Assembly: GCA_900550395.1 (NCBI GenBank)
Contig: URSD01000035.1
Span: 1 to 26,852 of the forward strand
DNA length: 26,852 bases
Source: an uncultured Porphyromonadaceae bacterium
GTDB lineage: Bacteria; Bacteroidota; Bacteroidia; Bacteroidales; Muribaculaceae
Direction of reading: 5' to 3'
Positions 1 to 6,703 of the stretch are shown one piece after another. The first letter of the stretch is position 1. Each line of letters begins with the position of its first letter. The notes under the pieces are model-generated. The model did no database searches. It was not told the origin of the DNA and was given only the letters and a program-made list of their open reading frames with translations. The translations under genes were made by a program, and so were the position numbers.

Positions 1-100
1 CATCCCCTCGCCAGAAGGAGAGAGGAGAATGAGAAATTCTCACCTCAAAGTTTTGCACTTCGATTTGGAATCTTCAGATAAATGCTGAGGGAGGCTTGTT

Positions 101-1852
101 TTATTCAATGTCTCGTATATATACCCAATGCCCTGTTTTGGGATGACCGAGCCATGCTATTTTCCATTCTTTCAGCCGTCGTTTGATTGTGCTTTCCGAA
201 CAGGAGGCAATCTTGGCGAGTTCAGCGCGGCTGATAGAATTGTTTTTCATGATTGCTCTGATAAGTGTTGTCTTTTGCGGGTCATGCTCTGATATTTGCG
301 GGTCATTTTGACCTTCAAAATTAGTTTGAGGGTCATTTTGCAGGTCATAAACACTTTCTTTATCTGATTTTTTACAATCGTAATAAATGGCCTTGCCCTT
401 TATTGTCAAACCATATCTTTGGTCCGGCACATTCGGTTTGCCGGGATTCTCTGACGTGACTAAACCGGCTTTAATAGCGGGCTGAATATGATTTCGTATG
501 AAAGAACTCTTCGACTTTAAACCGAGTATCCTGCATAGGGCATTTGCCGTAAGCCAATCTTCTCCAATGTGTTCAATAAGTTTAAGTGTCGCCTTGTCTG
601 CTGTTGCCTTGCTATGTCCTGCTGTGTCCCTACTGTGTCCTGCTTGTGACTTGTTCGTGTCGTTCGGACGAGTAAAAATGGTTCTTACAACGTTGTTGCC
701 ACAGCTGAATCTGGGAGTGGGGAGGCCAACACGTTCGCATTCTCTTGCCATCAGGGAAAGGCCGCGGCCCCAATGTTCGATGAGGCCGCCAAGATACATG
801 ACATTGGCAATTACGGGATTCGGCGGCAGTGAAGTATTCATTCTGTCCTTTTCTTCTTCCAGCATCAGGGCGTTAGGGGAAATTTTGGCTGGAAAATGTC
901 CGGCGTTTTCAATTTCAATCCTGTCGTCGTAAATCGCAATCCCTACAGTGGCAATTTCATAACCCCAGTTCATGTGACAGAATGCGTTCACAACAGCTTC
1001 GCGTAAAGCATCATACGGAATTTCGAGTTCATCTTCCCGGTGTATACGGTTGTGGGTGGTTCCCCCTAAATTAAGATGCTTAAAGAAGAATGCCATGGCT
1101 GTGTCGGCCAACTGGAATATGTTGCCTTCATATTGCTGGTTGTCAATAAAATACTGATTGGTGAAGCCTTTGAATCGCGCAAGACGCAACTTGCATTGCG
1201 GATAATCCGTGAAGTCCTTTCCAAACAGCACAGCCGCTGAGTTGCAAATATATGAGCCTTTGACCAATTTGAGACGGTCTAAGGTGGTGAGGACATTGTC
1301 GTTAAGAGCGACGCTTGACAATCGGCCACGTCTGACGGCACTTTGGATTATATTCAGAATCAGTTGCTCGTCAAGGTCATTAATGGACAGGCGTTGGTTT
1401 ATTTCATTTTCCCATTTATATTTCAACCCGCGCTGGAGTTCATGCAGTCTGATAAACTTCTCTCTGGGCATTACGCTTGTCACACTGTCGTGACGTTGGT
1501 ATGGCTTGCCGTTCCACATGTACGGCTTGTCTGTATCTGAGCCGTCGGTATGGAAGACTATTATAGATTTATCTGAATCGCCAATACGGAAATAAACAGG
1601 TTGAATGTCAATCGCCGGGTCAAATTTGTTGAGCGCTTCCCCTATTTCTCGGGTCGTTTTGTCTGCAATATCCTGACCGATAATTTTCCCGTTATTGGAA
1701 ATGCCAAATACTACAATCCCGCCGTTGCCGTTGAGCATTCCGCATAATGTTTCCATTCCGCGGGATAGCTGACCGGTAGTTTCTTTAAACTCAACATCAA
1801 CGCCTTCGTTGCTTGAGGTGAGTCGCTTTATGTACCCTAAAGATAGTTCCAT
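101..1852 (-). CDS. AlbA_2/Schlafen-type ATP-binding transcriptional regulator with C-terminal winged helix
   Basis: 583 aa. The N-terminus (about residues 10-135) resembles the AlbA_2 (Schlafen-like) nucleic-acid-binding domain: a VEFKET start, then NGNGGIVVFGI. A central region (about 270-400) with REAVVNAFCH, IEIENAG and GGLIEHWGRGL matches the HATPase-like C-terminal domain usual in these regulators. After it come two low-complexity linkers, one with repeated AGHS/T units and one with repeated NDPQ, and a terminal helix-turn-helix (SRAELAKIASCSESTIKRRL). Family members are generally called putative transcriptional regulators or ATP-binding proteins; the ligand is unknown. Base composition is AT-richer than the housekeeping genes to the right, which fits an accessory or transferred gene. 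It is transcribed alone, away from the window edge's 1-100, where I see no gene. The family call is fairly secure, the regulatory role is inferred. Confidence 0.82.
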   Translation of the reverse strand: MELSLGYIKRLTSSNEGVDVEFKETTGQLSRGMETLCGMLNGNGGIVVFGISNNGKIIGQDIADKTTREIGEALNKFDPAIDIQPVYFRIGDSDKSIIVFHTDGSDTDKPYMWNGKPYQRHDSVTSVMPREKFIRLHELQRGLKYKWENEINQRLSINDLDEQLILNIIQSAVRRGRLSSVALNDNVLTTLDRLKLVKGSYICNSAAVLFGKDFTDYPQCKLRLARFKGFTNQYFIDNQQYEGNIFQLADTAMAFFFKHLNLGGTTHNRIHREDELEIPYDALREAVVNAFCHMNWGYEIATVGIAIYDDRIEIENAGHFPAKISPNALMLEEEKDRMNTSLPPNPVIANVMYLGGLIEHWGRGLSLMARECERVGLPTPRFSCGNNVVRTIFTRPNDTNKSQAGHSRDTAGHSKATADKATLKLIEHIGEDWLTANALCRILGLKSKSSFIRNHIQPAIKAGLVTSENPGKPNVPDQRYGLTIKGKAIYYDCKKSDKESVYDLQNDPQTNFEGQNDPQISEHDPQKTTLIRAIMKNNSISRAELAKIASCSESTIKRRLKEWKIAWLGHPKTGHWVYIRDIE

Positions 1853-1866
1853 GGCCGTTTTATTGA

Positions 1867-1881
1867 CTCAAAGAGTTTGAG
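1867..1881. promoter_or_regulatory. Perfect 6-3-6 inverted repeat upstream of the AlbA_2 regulator
   Basis: CTCAAA-GAG-TTTGAG lies 15 bp upstream of the start codon of the minus-strand regulator, where an operator for autoregulation could sit. A CTCTTTG sequence overlapping it loosely resembles a -7 box but is not an exact TAnnTTTG. This is a weak call: short palindromes of this length also occur by chance. Confidence 0.25.
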
Positions 1882-1928
1882 AAAAAACTTGCGGATAAGC
1901 ATTTTGAGCGTTTGGGGTAGTCCGGGAA

Positions 1929-2903
1929 TTATTTCTGAAACGAGAGGCTTGTGCCCTCGGGTGTGACCGTGAGGGTCACTTCTGCCGACTGTATCACCGG
2001 CACGTTGTGGTCCACATGGCCTATGGGTACGTTGAAAGCCACGGGGTAGGTGTAGGGTGCTGTCATGTCGGCGATCATGCGCTCCATCGTCTCGTAGCTG
2101 TCGTTGGGACGGTAGCCCGTGAACTGGCCCACTATCAGGCCGCCGAGGCGGGGAAGTACACCGCTGAGGCGCAGCTGATACATGATGCGCTCGATTTTGT
2201 AGATAGGCTCCTCCACGTCCTCGATGAAGAGGATGGTACCGGGCTGAATCACGTCGTAGGGCGTATTGATGAGCTCGGCTATGACGGCGAGGTTGCCGCC
2301 CAGGAGCCGTCCCGAGGCCTGCCCGCAGCGGTTGAGCGAGTCGGGCGCGAATTCATAGGCGGGACGGTAGCCGCGCAGCATGGCCAGGAATGTGGCGTTG
2401 TCCTCGTCGTCCGGACCCAGGGCTATGTGTTTGCACATGTTGCCGTGGATGCTCGCTATGCCCCGCGATGCCAGCAGGGCATGGAGAGCCGAGATGTCGG
2501 AGAAGCCTATGAGCCACTTGGGGTCGCGCTCCAGCGGCAGGGCCGAGAGGCTGTCGAGCAGATGCACGGCGCCGTAGCCTCCGCGCGAGCACAGGATGGC
2601 GCGCACGGTGCTGTCGGTGAGCGCGGCGCTGAGGTCGGCGAGGCGTGCCGAGTCGGAGGCGGCATACTGGCCGCACTTGCCCAGGGCCGACGGGAAGATG
2701 TCGACGCGGTAGCCCTGGCCGCGCAGGGTGTCGGCGGCGGCGTAGACGAGTGCGGAGTCGACGGGTCCGGAGGGCGACACGATGGCTATCCGGTCGCCGT
2801 CGCGCAGCGGAGCCGGAATGGTGGCTTTTGTATTGAGGTTCATGGCGCAGAGACTGCTGATGGTCGCGGCGACGATGGCTGCGACAGCTGATAATTTTTT
2901 CAT
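1929..2903 (-). CDS. LD-carboxypeptidase, peptidase family S66 (LdcA-like), exported
   Basis: 324 aa when begun at the ATG at 2903. The start is chosen because it opens a signal-peptide-like segment (MKKLSAVAAIVAATISSLCA), and the longer in-frame extension would run back through the whole preceding methyltransferase gene. S66 serine peptidases cleave the L-Lys(or Dap)-D-Ala bond of murein tetrapeptides during peptidoglycan recycling. Expected catalytic residues are visible: nucleophile Ser135 in GFSDIS, Glu228 in FIEDVEEP and His296 in PIGHVDHN. The N-terminal RIAIVSPSGP and SRGGYGA motifs also fit the family. E. coli LdcA is cytoplasmic, whereas this one looks exported to the periplasm. The start overlaps the methyltransferase stop by 4 bp (ATGA), implying translational coupling as the last gene of the birA operon. 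Confidence 0.93.
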   Translation of the reverse strand: MKKLSAVAAIVAATISSLCAMNLNTKATIPAPLRDGDRIAIVSPSGPVDSALVYAAADTLRGQGYRVDIFPSALGKCGQYAASDSARLADLSAALTDSTVRAILCSRGGYGAVHLLDSLSALPLERDPKWLIGFSDISALHALLASRGIASIHGNMCKHIALGPDDEDNATFLAMLRGYRPAYEFAPDSLNRCGQASGRLLGGNLAVIAELINTPYDVIQPGTILFIEDVEEPIYKIERIMYQLRLSGVLPRLGGLIVGQFTGYRPNDSYETMERMIADMTAPYTYPVAFNVPIGHVDHNVPVIQSAEVTLTVTPEGTSLSFQK

Positions 2904-3442
2904 TTTCGGATGGTGGGGAGGAATGTTTCGTAGAAGTGCCACAGGGCTATTGCCGTGCTTACGGCCACGTTCAGGCTGTGCTTTGTACCCAGCTGCGGAA
3001 TTTCCAGGCAGACGTCGCATGCGTCGACCACCGTCGGGTCCACGCCGTCCACTTCGTTGCCTGCCACGATGGCATAGCTGCGCGTCGGGTCCACGCGGAA
3101 GTCCTGGAGCTCGATGCTGCCCACCACCTGCTCCAGGCAGCACACGCAGAAGCCGCGCCGGCGCAGCCCGTCGATGGCCTCGGCCGTGGACGGGCAGTGA
3201 TGCCACTCCACGGAGTCCTCGGCGCCGAGGGCCGTCTTGTGCACCTCGGCTCCCGGCTCCACGGCCGATATGCCGCAGAGCCACACCTCGGCCACGGCGA
3301 AGCCGTCGCAGGTGCGTAGGATGGAACCTATATTGTTGAGCGACCGCACATTGTCCACTACCACCGCCACGGGCATCTTGCTCGCGGAACGGAAGGCGGC
3401 GATGTCGGGCCGCGCCATGTCCAGGATAGTCTTCTTTCTCAT
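2900..3442 (-). CDS. SpoU/TrmH-family RNA 2'-O-methyltransferase
   Basis: 180 aa, a compact SPOUT methyltransferase with no N-terminal substrate-binding extension. The three SpoU motifs are present: motif 1 around N36-N37-IGSILRTCDG (including the Arg), motif 2 GNEVDGV at 128-134, and motif 3 IPQLGTKHSLNVAVS at 148-162, forming the knotted SAM site. It probably methylates a ribose 2'-OH in tRNA or rRNA; the exact target cannot be read from the sequence, so no symbol is given. It overlaps birA upstream (ATGA, 3439-3442) and the LD-carboxypeptidase downstream (ATGA, 2900-2903), so it sits in a chain of translationally coupled genes. Confidence 0.9.
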   Translation of the reverse strand: MRKKTILDMARPDIAAFRSASKMPVAVVVDNVRSLNNIGSILRTCDGFAVAEVWLCGISAVEPGAEVHKTALGAEDSVEWHHCPSTAEAIDGLRRRGFCVCCLEQVVGSIELQDFRVDPTRSYAIVAGNEVDGVDPTVVDACDVCLEIPQLGTKHSLNVAVSTAIALWHFYETFLPTIRK

Positions 3443-4188
3443 AGCTCGGCGGCAACGCCTTTGAATTCGTACTCGCGCACATTGCCCTCGGCCGTGCGCA
3501 GGCTCAGGAGCCCGCTGTGGGCCACTCCGGCTATTTCGGCGAGGAAGCGTTCGCCCGTGGCCGTGTCGCGGTAGGGGTGCATGCCTTCGCGGTGCCACAG
3601 GCTCTGCATGTACAGCGCGTGCAGCTCGTCTATCTCCGGGTCTTCCTCGTAGATGTCCGTTTGCACGGCTACGGCGTCGGCCAGTTCCTGCATGAGCGAT
3701 TCCAGCTCGTATTCGCGGCCGCTGATCTGCTTCATCGACACCGGATTCGGCGCATCGCTCGTGAACACCTCCTGATTGACGTTTATGCCCACGCCGAGGA
3801 TAAAGCTCTCCAGCTCGGAGCCGCTGACGCAGCCCTCTATGAGTATGCCGCCCAGCTTGCGGTCGCCGTAATATATGTCGTTGGGCCATTTCAGGCTCAG
3901 CCGTTCCGGCTCGGGCAGATGGTGCGACAGCACGTCGAGCAGAGCCAGCGATGTGAGCATCGAGAGCTCAAACTGCCGTGTGGCGCTCATGGCTGTGGGG
4001 CGCAGCATCTGGCTGTAGGTGAGGTTCTTCTGCGATTCCGCTTCCCAGCTGTTGCCGCGCTGTCCGCGGCCGGCTGTCTGTGTGCGTGCGGCGATGACGT
4101 GTGCGTGCGGCACGGCCGCGCCTCGCTGTTTCATCACAGTGTTTGTCGACTCGCACGAGTCAATCCATTCTATGCTTGCAGGTGTCAT
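3439..4188 (-). CDS. birA: Biotin--[acetyl-CoA-carboxylase] ligase (BirA catalytic type, no DNA-binding domain)
   Basis: 249 aa. It attaches biotin, through biotinyl-AMP, to the lysine of biotin carboxyl carrier proteins such as acetyl-CoA carboxylase. Visible motifs are the early STNT segment (residues 14-17), the biotinyl-AMP loop GRGQRGNSW (40-48), KWPND (100-104) and KLGGILIE (111-118). It lacks the N-terminal winged-helix repressor domain of E. coli BirA, so it is a group I ligase with no expected direct role in biotin gene repression. It lies 7 bp downstream of the AAA_14 ATPase gene and overlaps the SpoU methyltransferase by 4 bp. Confidence 0.95.
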   Translation of the reverse strand: MTPASIEWIDSCESTNTVMKQRGAAVPHAHVIAARTQTAGRGQRGNSWEAESQKNLTYSQMLRPTAMSATRQFELSMLTSLALLDVLSHHLPEPERLSLKWPNDIYYGDRKLGGILIEGCVSGSELESFILGVGINVNQEVFTSDAPNPVSMKQISGREYELESLMQELADAVAVQTDIYEEDPEIDELHALYMQSLWHREGMHPYRDTATGERFLAEIAGVAHSGLLSLRTAEGNVREYEFKGVAAEL

Positions 4189-4195
4189 TATAGTG

Positions 4196-5506
4196 TCAGT
4201 TTTTGAGAGTTCCTATAGGTACGATGTAAATGCCGTCTTCGCGTCTGTAGGCATAGTCGCCGATGGCTGTCAGTATCATGAGAAATGATGGTTCGTGCAT
4301 TCTTGTGGAATCTATGGTTTCGGCCAGTTTTTTCAGTGTGGCAGCTCCCTCTTCGATTAGTTTGTCGCCGCCGAGCTTGATTTCCACCAGTCCGTAGTGC
4401 CCGTTTCGCAGATGAACCACCGCGTCGCATTCGAGCCCGTTGCTGTCCCTGTAGTGATACACGTTGCCGTCGAGCGATTCGGCATATACTCTGAGGTCGC
4501 GGCAGCACATGGTCTCGAATATCAATCCGAAAGTGTGCAAATCGCCGGTCAGATCTTCCGGACCGAGACCGAGAGCCGCTGTGGCTATCGACGGGTCTGA
4601 AAAATATCGGGTGGGGGAGGTGCGTATTGCCGATTTGGACCGTATGTTCGGGTTCCATGCCGCCATATCGCGGATAACAAAAATACGTCGCAGGGCGTTA
4701 AGGTAGGAGTTGACAGTGTCGTCGGAAATAGAGTCAACGTCGTTTGCCATGACATCCTTGCGTATCATGCTTATAGGCGACTGCGAGCCTTGCAGCCGTG
4801 CGTAAGAACGCAATATCGCCCGTGCGCGTTCGACGTTTCGTTCCACACCGTCCACACGGGAGATGTCTTCCTCCGCCACGAGGTCGAGATAATCCGTGGC
4901 CTGGGAGAGCGCGGCTTCGCGGCTCATATCGTCAGCTATAGCGTAGGGCCAGCCGCCGCGGCAGCACAGATAGGCTATATCCGGCAGCTTCTGGTGGTTA
5001 ATACCGCGGACGGTCTTTGGCCCGGCAAAAAGATCGCCGAGGCTGACGTCGCCCGTAGAGTCGCCGGACTCAAATAGCGTCATGGGCATCATGTCGAGGA
5101 TAGAGAAGCGCCCGGTGCCGCTGTGGAAGATTATATTGTTGCCGGCTGCGTCCGACCTTTGCGCTGGAAGGGCTGACCCCGTGAGAACGAACTGTCCGCG
5201 CTTATGACGATGGTCCACCTCAAAACGCACGGCATCCCACAGCTCTGGCGCGAGCTGCCACTCGTCTATGAGTCTGGGGGTCTCCCCTTGCAGCAACATC
5301 GCGGGATCGAGCTTTGCCATCTCGATATTGCTGCTCCTTGAGGCCGGATTGCTCATGTATAGTACGCTGCGGCAGTGTCGCTCGGCAGTTGTGGTTTTGC
5401 CGCACCATTTCGGCCCGCGTATGAGCACGGCACCCTTGGCTTCAAGCTTCTTGCGAAGCAAGGCGTCGGCTATTCTCGGTCGGTAATTCGATGATTCGGG
5501 ACTCAT
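4196..5506 (-). CDS. AAA_14 / DUF4143 ATP-binding protein
   Basis: 436 aa. The N-terminal P-loop ATPase has Walker A GPKWCGKTT (31-39), a Walker B-like LIDEWQ (79-84) and a sensor-like VLTGS (107-111). The C-terminal DUF4143 region carries ECDAVVHL and GLVEIKLGG, which resembles the ExD...ExK core of PD-(D/E)XK nucleases. This is a large Bacteroidota family, often present in many copies per genome; its role is not established (toxin-antitoxin, mobile-element and nuclease roles have been considered). A good Bacteroidota promoter lies just upstream (5529-5560), and its -33 box falls inside a 23-bp tandem repeat array. With birA only 7 bp downstream, this gene may lead the whole birA-methyltransferase-carboxypeptidase transcript. 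Confidence 0.88.
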   Translation of the reverse strand: MSPESSNYRPRIADALLRKKLEAKGAVLIRGPKWCGKTTTAERHCRSVLYMSNPASRSSNIEMAKLDPAMLLQGETPRLIDEWQLAPELWDAVRFEVDHRHKRGQFVLTGSALPAQRSDAAGNNIIFHSGTGRFSILDMMPMTLFESGDSTGDVSLGDLFAGPKTVRGINHQKLPDIAYLCCRGGWPYAIADDMSREAALSQATDYLDLVAEEDISRVDGVERNVERARAILRSYARLQGSQSPISMIRKDVMANDVDSISDDTVNSYLNALRRIFVIRDMAAWNPNIRSKSAIRTSPTRYFSDPSIATAALGLGPEDLTGDLHTFGLIFETMCCRDLRVYAESLDGNVYHYRDSNGLECDAVVHLRNGHYGLVEIKLGGDKLIEEGAATLKKLAETIDSTRMHEPSFLMILTAIGDYAYRREDGIYIVPIGTLKN

Positions 5507-5528
5507 AATTGGTGCTCTTTTTCAGGCA

Positions 5529-5560
5529 CAAAGGTAGCGATTATTTTTGAATTCGGCAAA
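5529..5560 (-). promoter_or_regulatory. Bacteroidota-type promoter of the AAA_14/DUF4143 gene
   Basis: On the minus strand TTTG (5557-5560) is followed after exactly 20 nt by TACCTTTG (5529-5536), a full match to the TTTG-N19/21-TAnnTTTG consensus. The start codon is 22 nt downstream of the -7 box. The -33 box is supplied by the first 23-bp repeat unit. Confidence 0.75.
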
Positions 5561-5643
5561 TTGTGGCGATTTCATTCGGCAGATTGTGGCAATTCCGTTC
5601 GGCAAATTGTGGCGATTTCGTTCGGCAAATTGTGGGATTTTCA
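5552..5643. repeat. Four tandem 23-bp repeats between divergent promoters
   Basis: Four contiguous units of exactly 23 bp begin at 5552, 5575, 5598 and 5621 with no spacer. The core is TTCGGCAAATTGTGGC. Units 1 and 3 differ at a single position, unit 2 carries a few substitutions, and unit 4 diverges only in its tail. The array runs from the -33 box of the leftward AAA_14 promoter to the likely -33 region of the rightward gene, so it occupies the place of a multi-site operator. No stem-loop is evident within a unit. Confidence 0.85.
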
Positions 5644-5669
5644 GTTGTCAGGAATTATAGCTAATTTTG
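5638..5669 (+). promoter_or_regulatory. Probable promoter of the 190-aa membrane protein
   Basis: TAATTTTG (5662-5669) matches TAnnTTTG, with TTTT (near match to TTTG) 20 nt upstream at 5638-5641. Only 7 nt separate the -7 box from the ATG at 5677, so transcription would begin almost at the start codon and the mRNA could be nearly leaderless. Confidence 0.5.
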
Positions 5670-5676
5670 TCGCAAT

Positions 5677-6249
5677 ATGAAATACAGGAACAACAGGTAC
5701 ATTGTATATGAATCGCCGGTCATTATTATACTTATGGTAATGATGTTTCTGGGTTTGGCTTGTATTTTACTTCCGTCCGATACGCTCAGGGGATGGGAGT
5801 TATATGTATGTCTTGCATTTTTGGTAGGTATTCCATTCTACATATATGAAGTGATAAAGAGACCTGAGAAATTGATTATTGATAAGTTCGGTGTTCATAT
5901 CTTTCATCGTTCTCCATATCCCCAGAGACATTTTTCCGAACATTATAGATGGTCTAAAATAAAAAAAGTGTACTATGATTGGGAATTCACCTCAAGAGGA
6001 CGCGGGAATTTTGCCATAGATGACTTGATATTTACTATGGCTTTTGCTCATAAAGACGTCAAAATCAATCTCGGTGAATATTGGGTGTGTAGGCGAAACC
6101 TAAAGGAATCTGTAAAACACTTTGCAGATGCTGAAGATATTTTTGATGAAGAGAAAACGCGTCGCAATTATAGAAAGCATTTAAGGCATATCGCTATAAT
6201 GGTGGCGATTGTCTTGGTAATAATTGCGTTGATCAAAAAATATTTTTGA
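5677..6249 (+). CDS. Hypothetical membrane protein, three predicted membrane segments
   Basis: 190 aa, not recognised. Two hydrophobic segments lie near the N-terminus (about residues 13-33 and 41-58), then a soluble middle (about 65-165) rich in aromatic and basic residues, then a C-terminal hydrophobic segment (about 171-187) ending in KKYF. The soluble part (DKFGVHIFHRS, then WSKIKKVYYDWEF) is loosely reminiscent of small bacterial PH-like membrane proteins, but I cannot assign that family. The gene is much AT-richer than everything to its right, with frequent AAA, ATA and TTT codons, suggesting recent acquisition. It is divergent from the AAA_14 ATPase and converges on tsaE with 7 bp between them. 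Confidence 0.7.
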   Translation: MKYRNNRYIVYESPVIIILMVMMFLGLACILLPSDTLRGWELYVCLAFLVGIPFYIYEVIKRPEKLIIDKFGVHIFHRSPYPQRHFSEHYRWSKIKKVYYDWEFTSRGRGNFAIDDLIFTMAFAHKDVKINLGEYWVCRRNLKESVKHFADAEDIFDEEKTRRNYRKHLRHIAIMVAIVLVIIALIKKYF

Positions 6250-6256
6250 TGGGCTG

Positions 6257-6703
6257 TCAGTCGCCGACGGTGAGGCGGCGGGTGCGGTCTGGCATCAGCT
6301 CGATGCGTACGCGCAGGACGCCGTCGGCCGGGAGCAGCTCCTCGGCGCGGTCGGGCCATTCTATAAGGCAGATGTTCGAGGGATCGTCAAGATAATCCTC
6401 GAAACCTATGTCCATAGCCTCGGCGGCGCTTTCGAGACGGTAGAGGTCGAAGTGGAACACGCTGAATCCCTGCGGCGTACACCCGTAGTCGTTGGCTATG
6501 GCGAAGCTGGGCGAATTGGCCCCGTCGCTTCCGTCGGCGCCGAGTGCGGCCACTATGCTGCGTATGAGCGTGGTCTTTCCTGCGCCCATCTCGCCGTCGA
6601 AGGTGACGATGCGCAGCTCTTTTTCTGCTATTGTCGCAGCCAGGGCCTCGGCTACAGCCGGAACATCTTGCAATCCTGATATTATATATGTCTGTTCGGT
6701 CAT
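6257..6703 (-). CDS. tsaE: tRNA threonylcarbamoyladenosine biosynthesis ATPase TsaE
   Basis: 148 aa, the usual length. TsaE is the ATPase partner of TsaB/TsaD in forming t6A at position 37 of ANN-decoding tRNAs. The Walker A motif is GEMGAGKT (37-44), followed by SPSFAIANDY and the family signature FHFDLYRLES, with the late motif CLIEWPDRAEELLP. The start overlaps the porX stop by 4 bp (ATGA, 6700-6703), so its translation is probably coupled to porX. Its presence at the end of a T9SS-related operon ties a housekeeping tRNA enzyme to the porW-porX transcript. Confidence 0.96.
   Translation of the reverse strand: MTEQTYIISGLQDVPAVAEALAATIAEKELRIVTFDGEMGAGKTTLIRSIVAALGADGSDGANSPSFAIANDYGCTPQGFSVFHFDLYRLESAAEAMDIGFEDYLDDPSNICLIEWPDRAEELLPADGVLRVRIELMPDRTRRLTVGD

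Noticed and set aside
2904..3482. N-terminal extension of the LD-carboxypeptidase
   Set aside because: This stretch is the SpoU methyltransferase gene in another frame; the ATG at 2903 opens a signal peptide and forms an ATGA overlap.
5552..5643. CRISPR array
   Set aside because: The 23-bp units abut with no spacers and no cas gene is near, so this is a simple tandem repeat.
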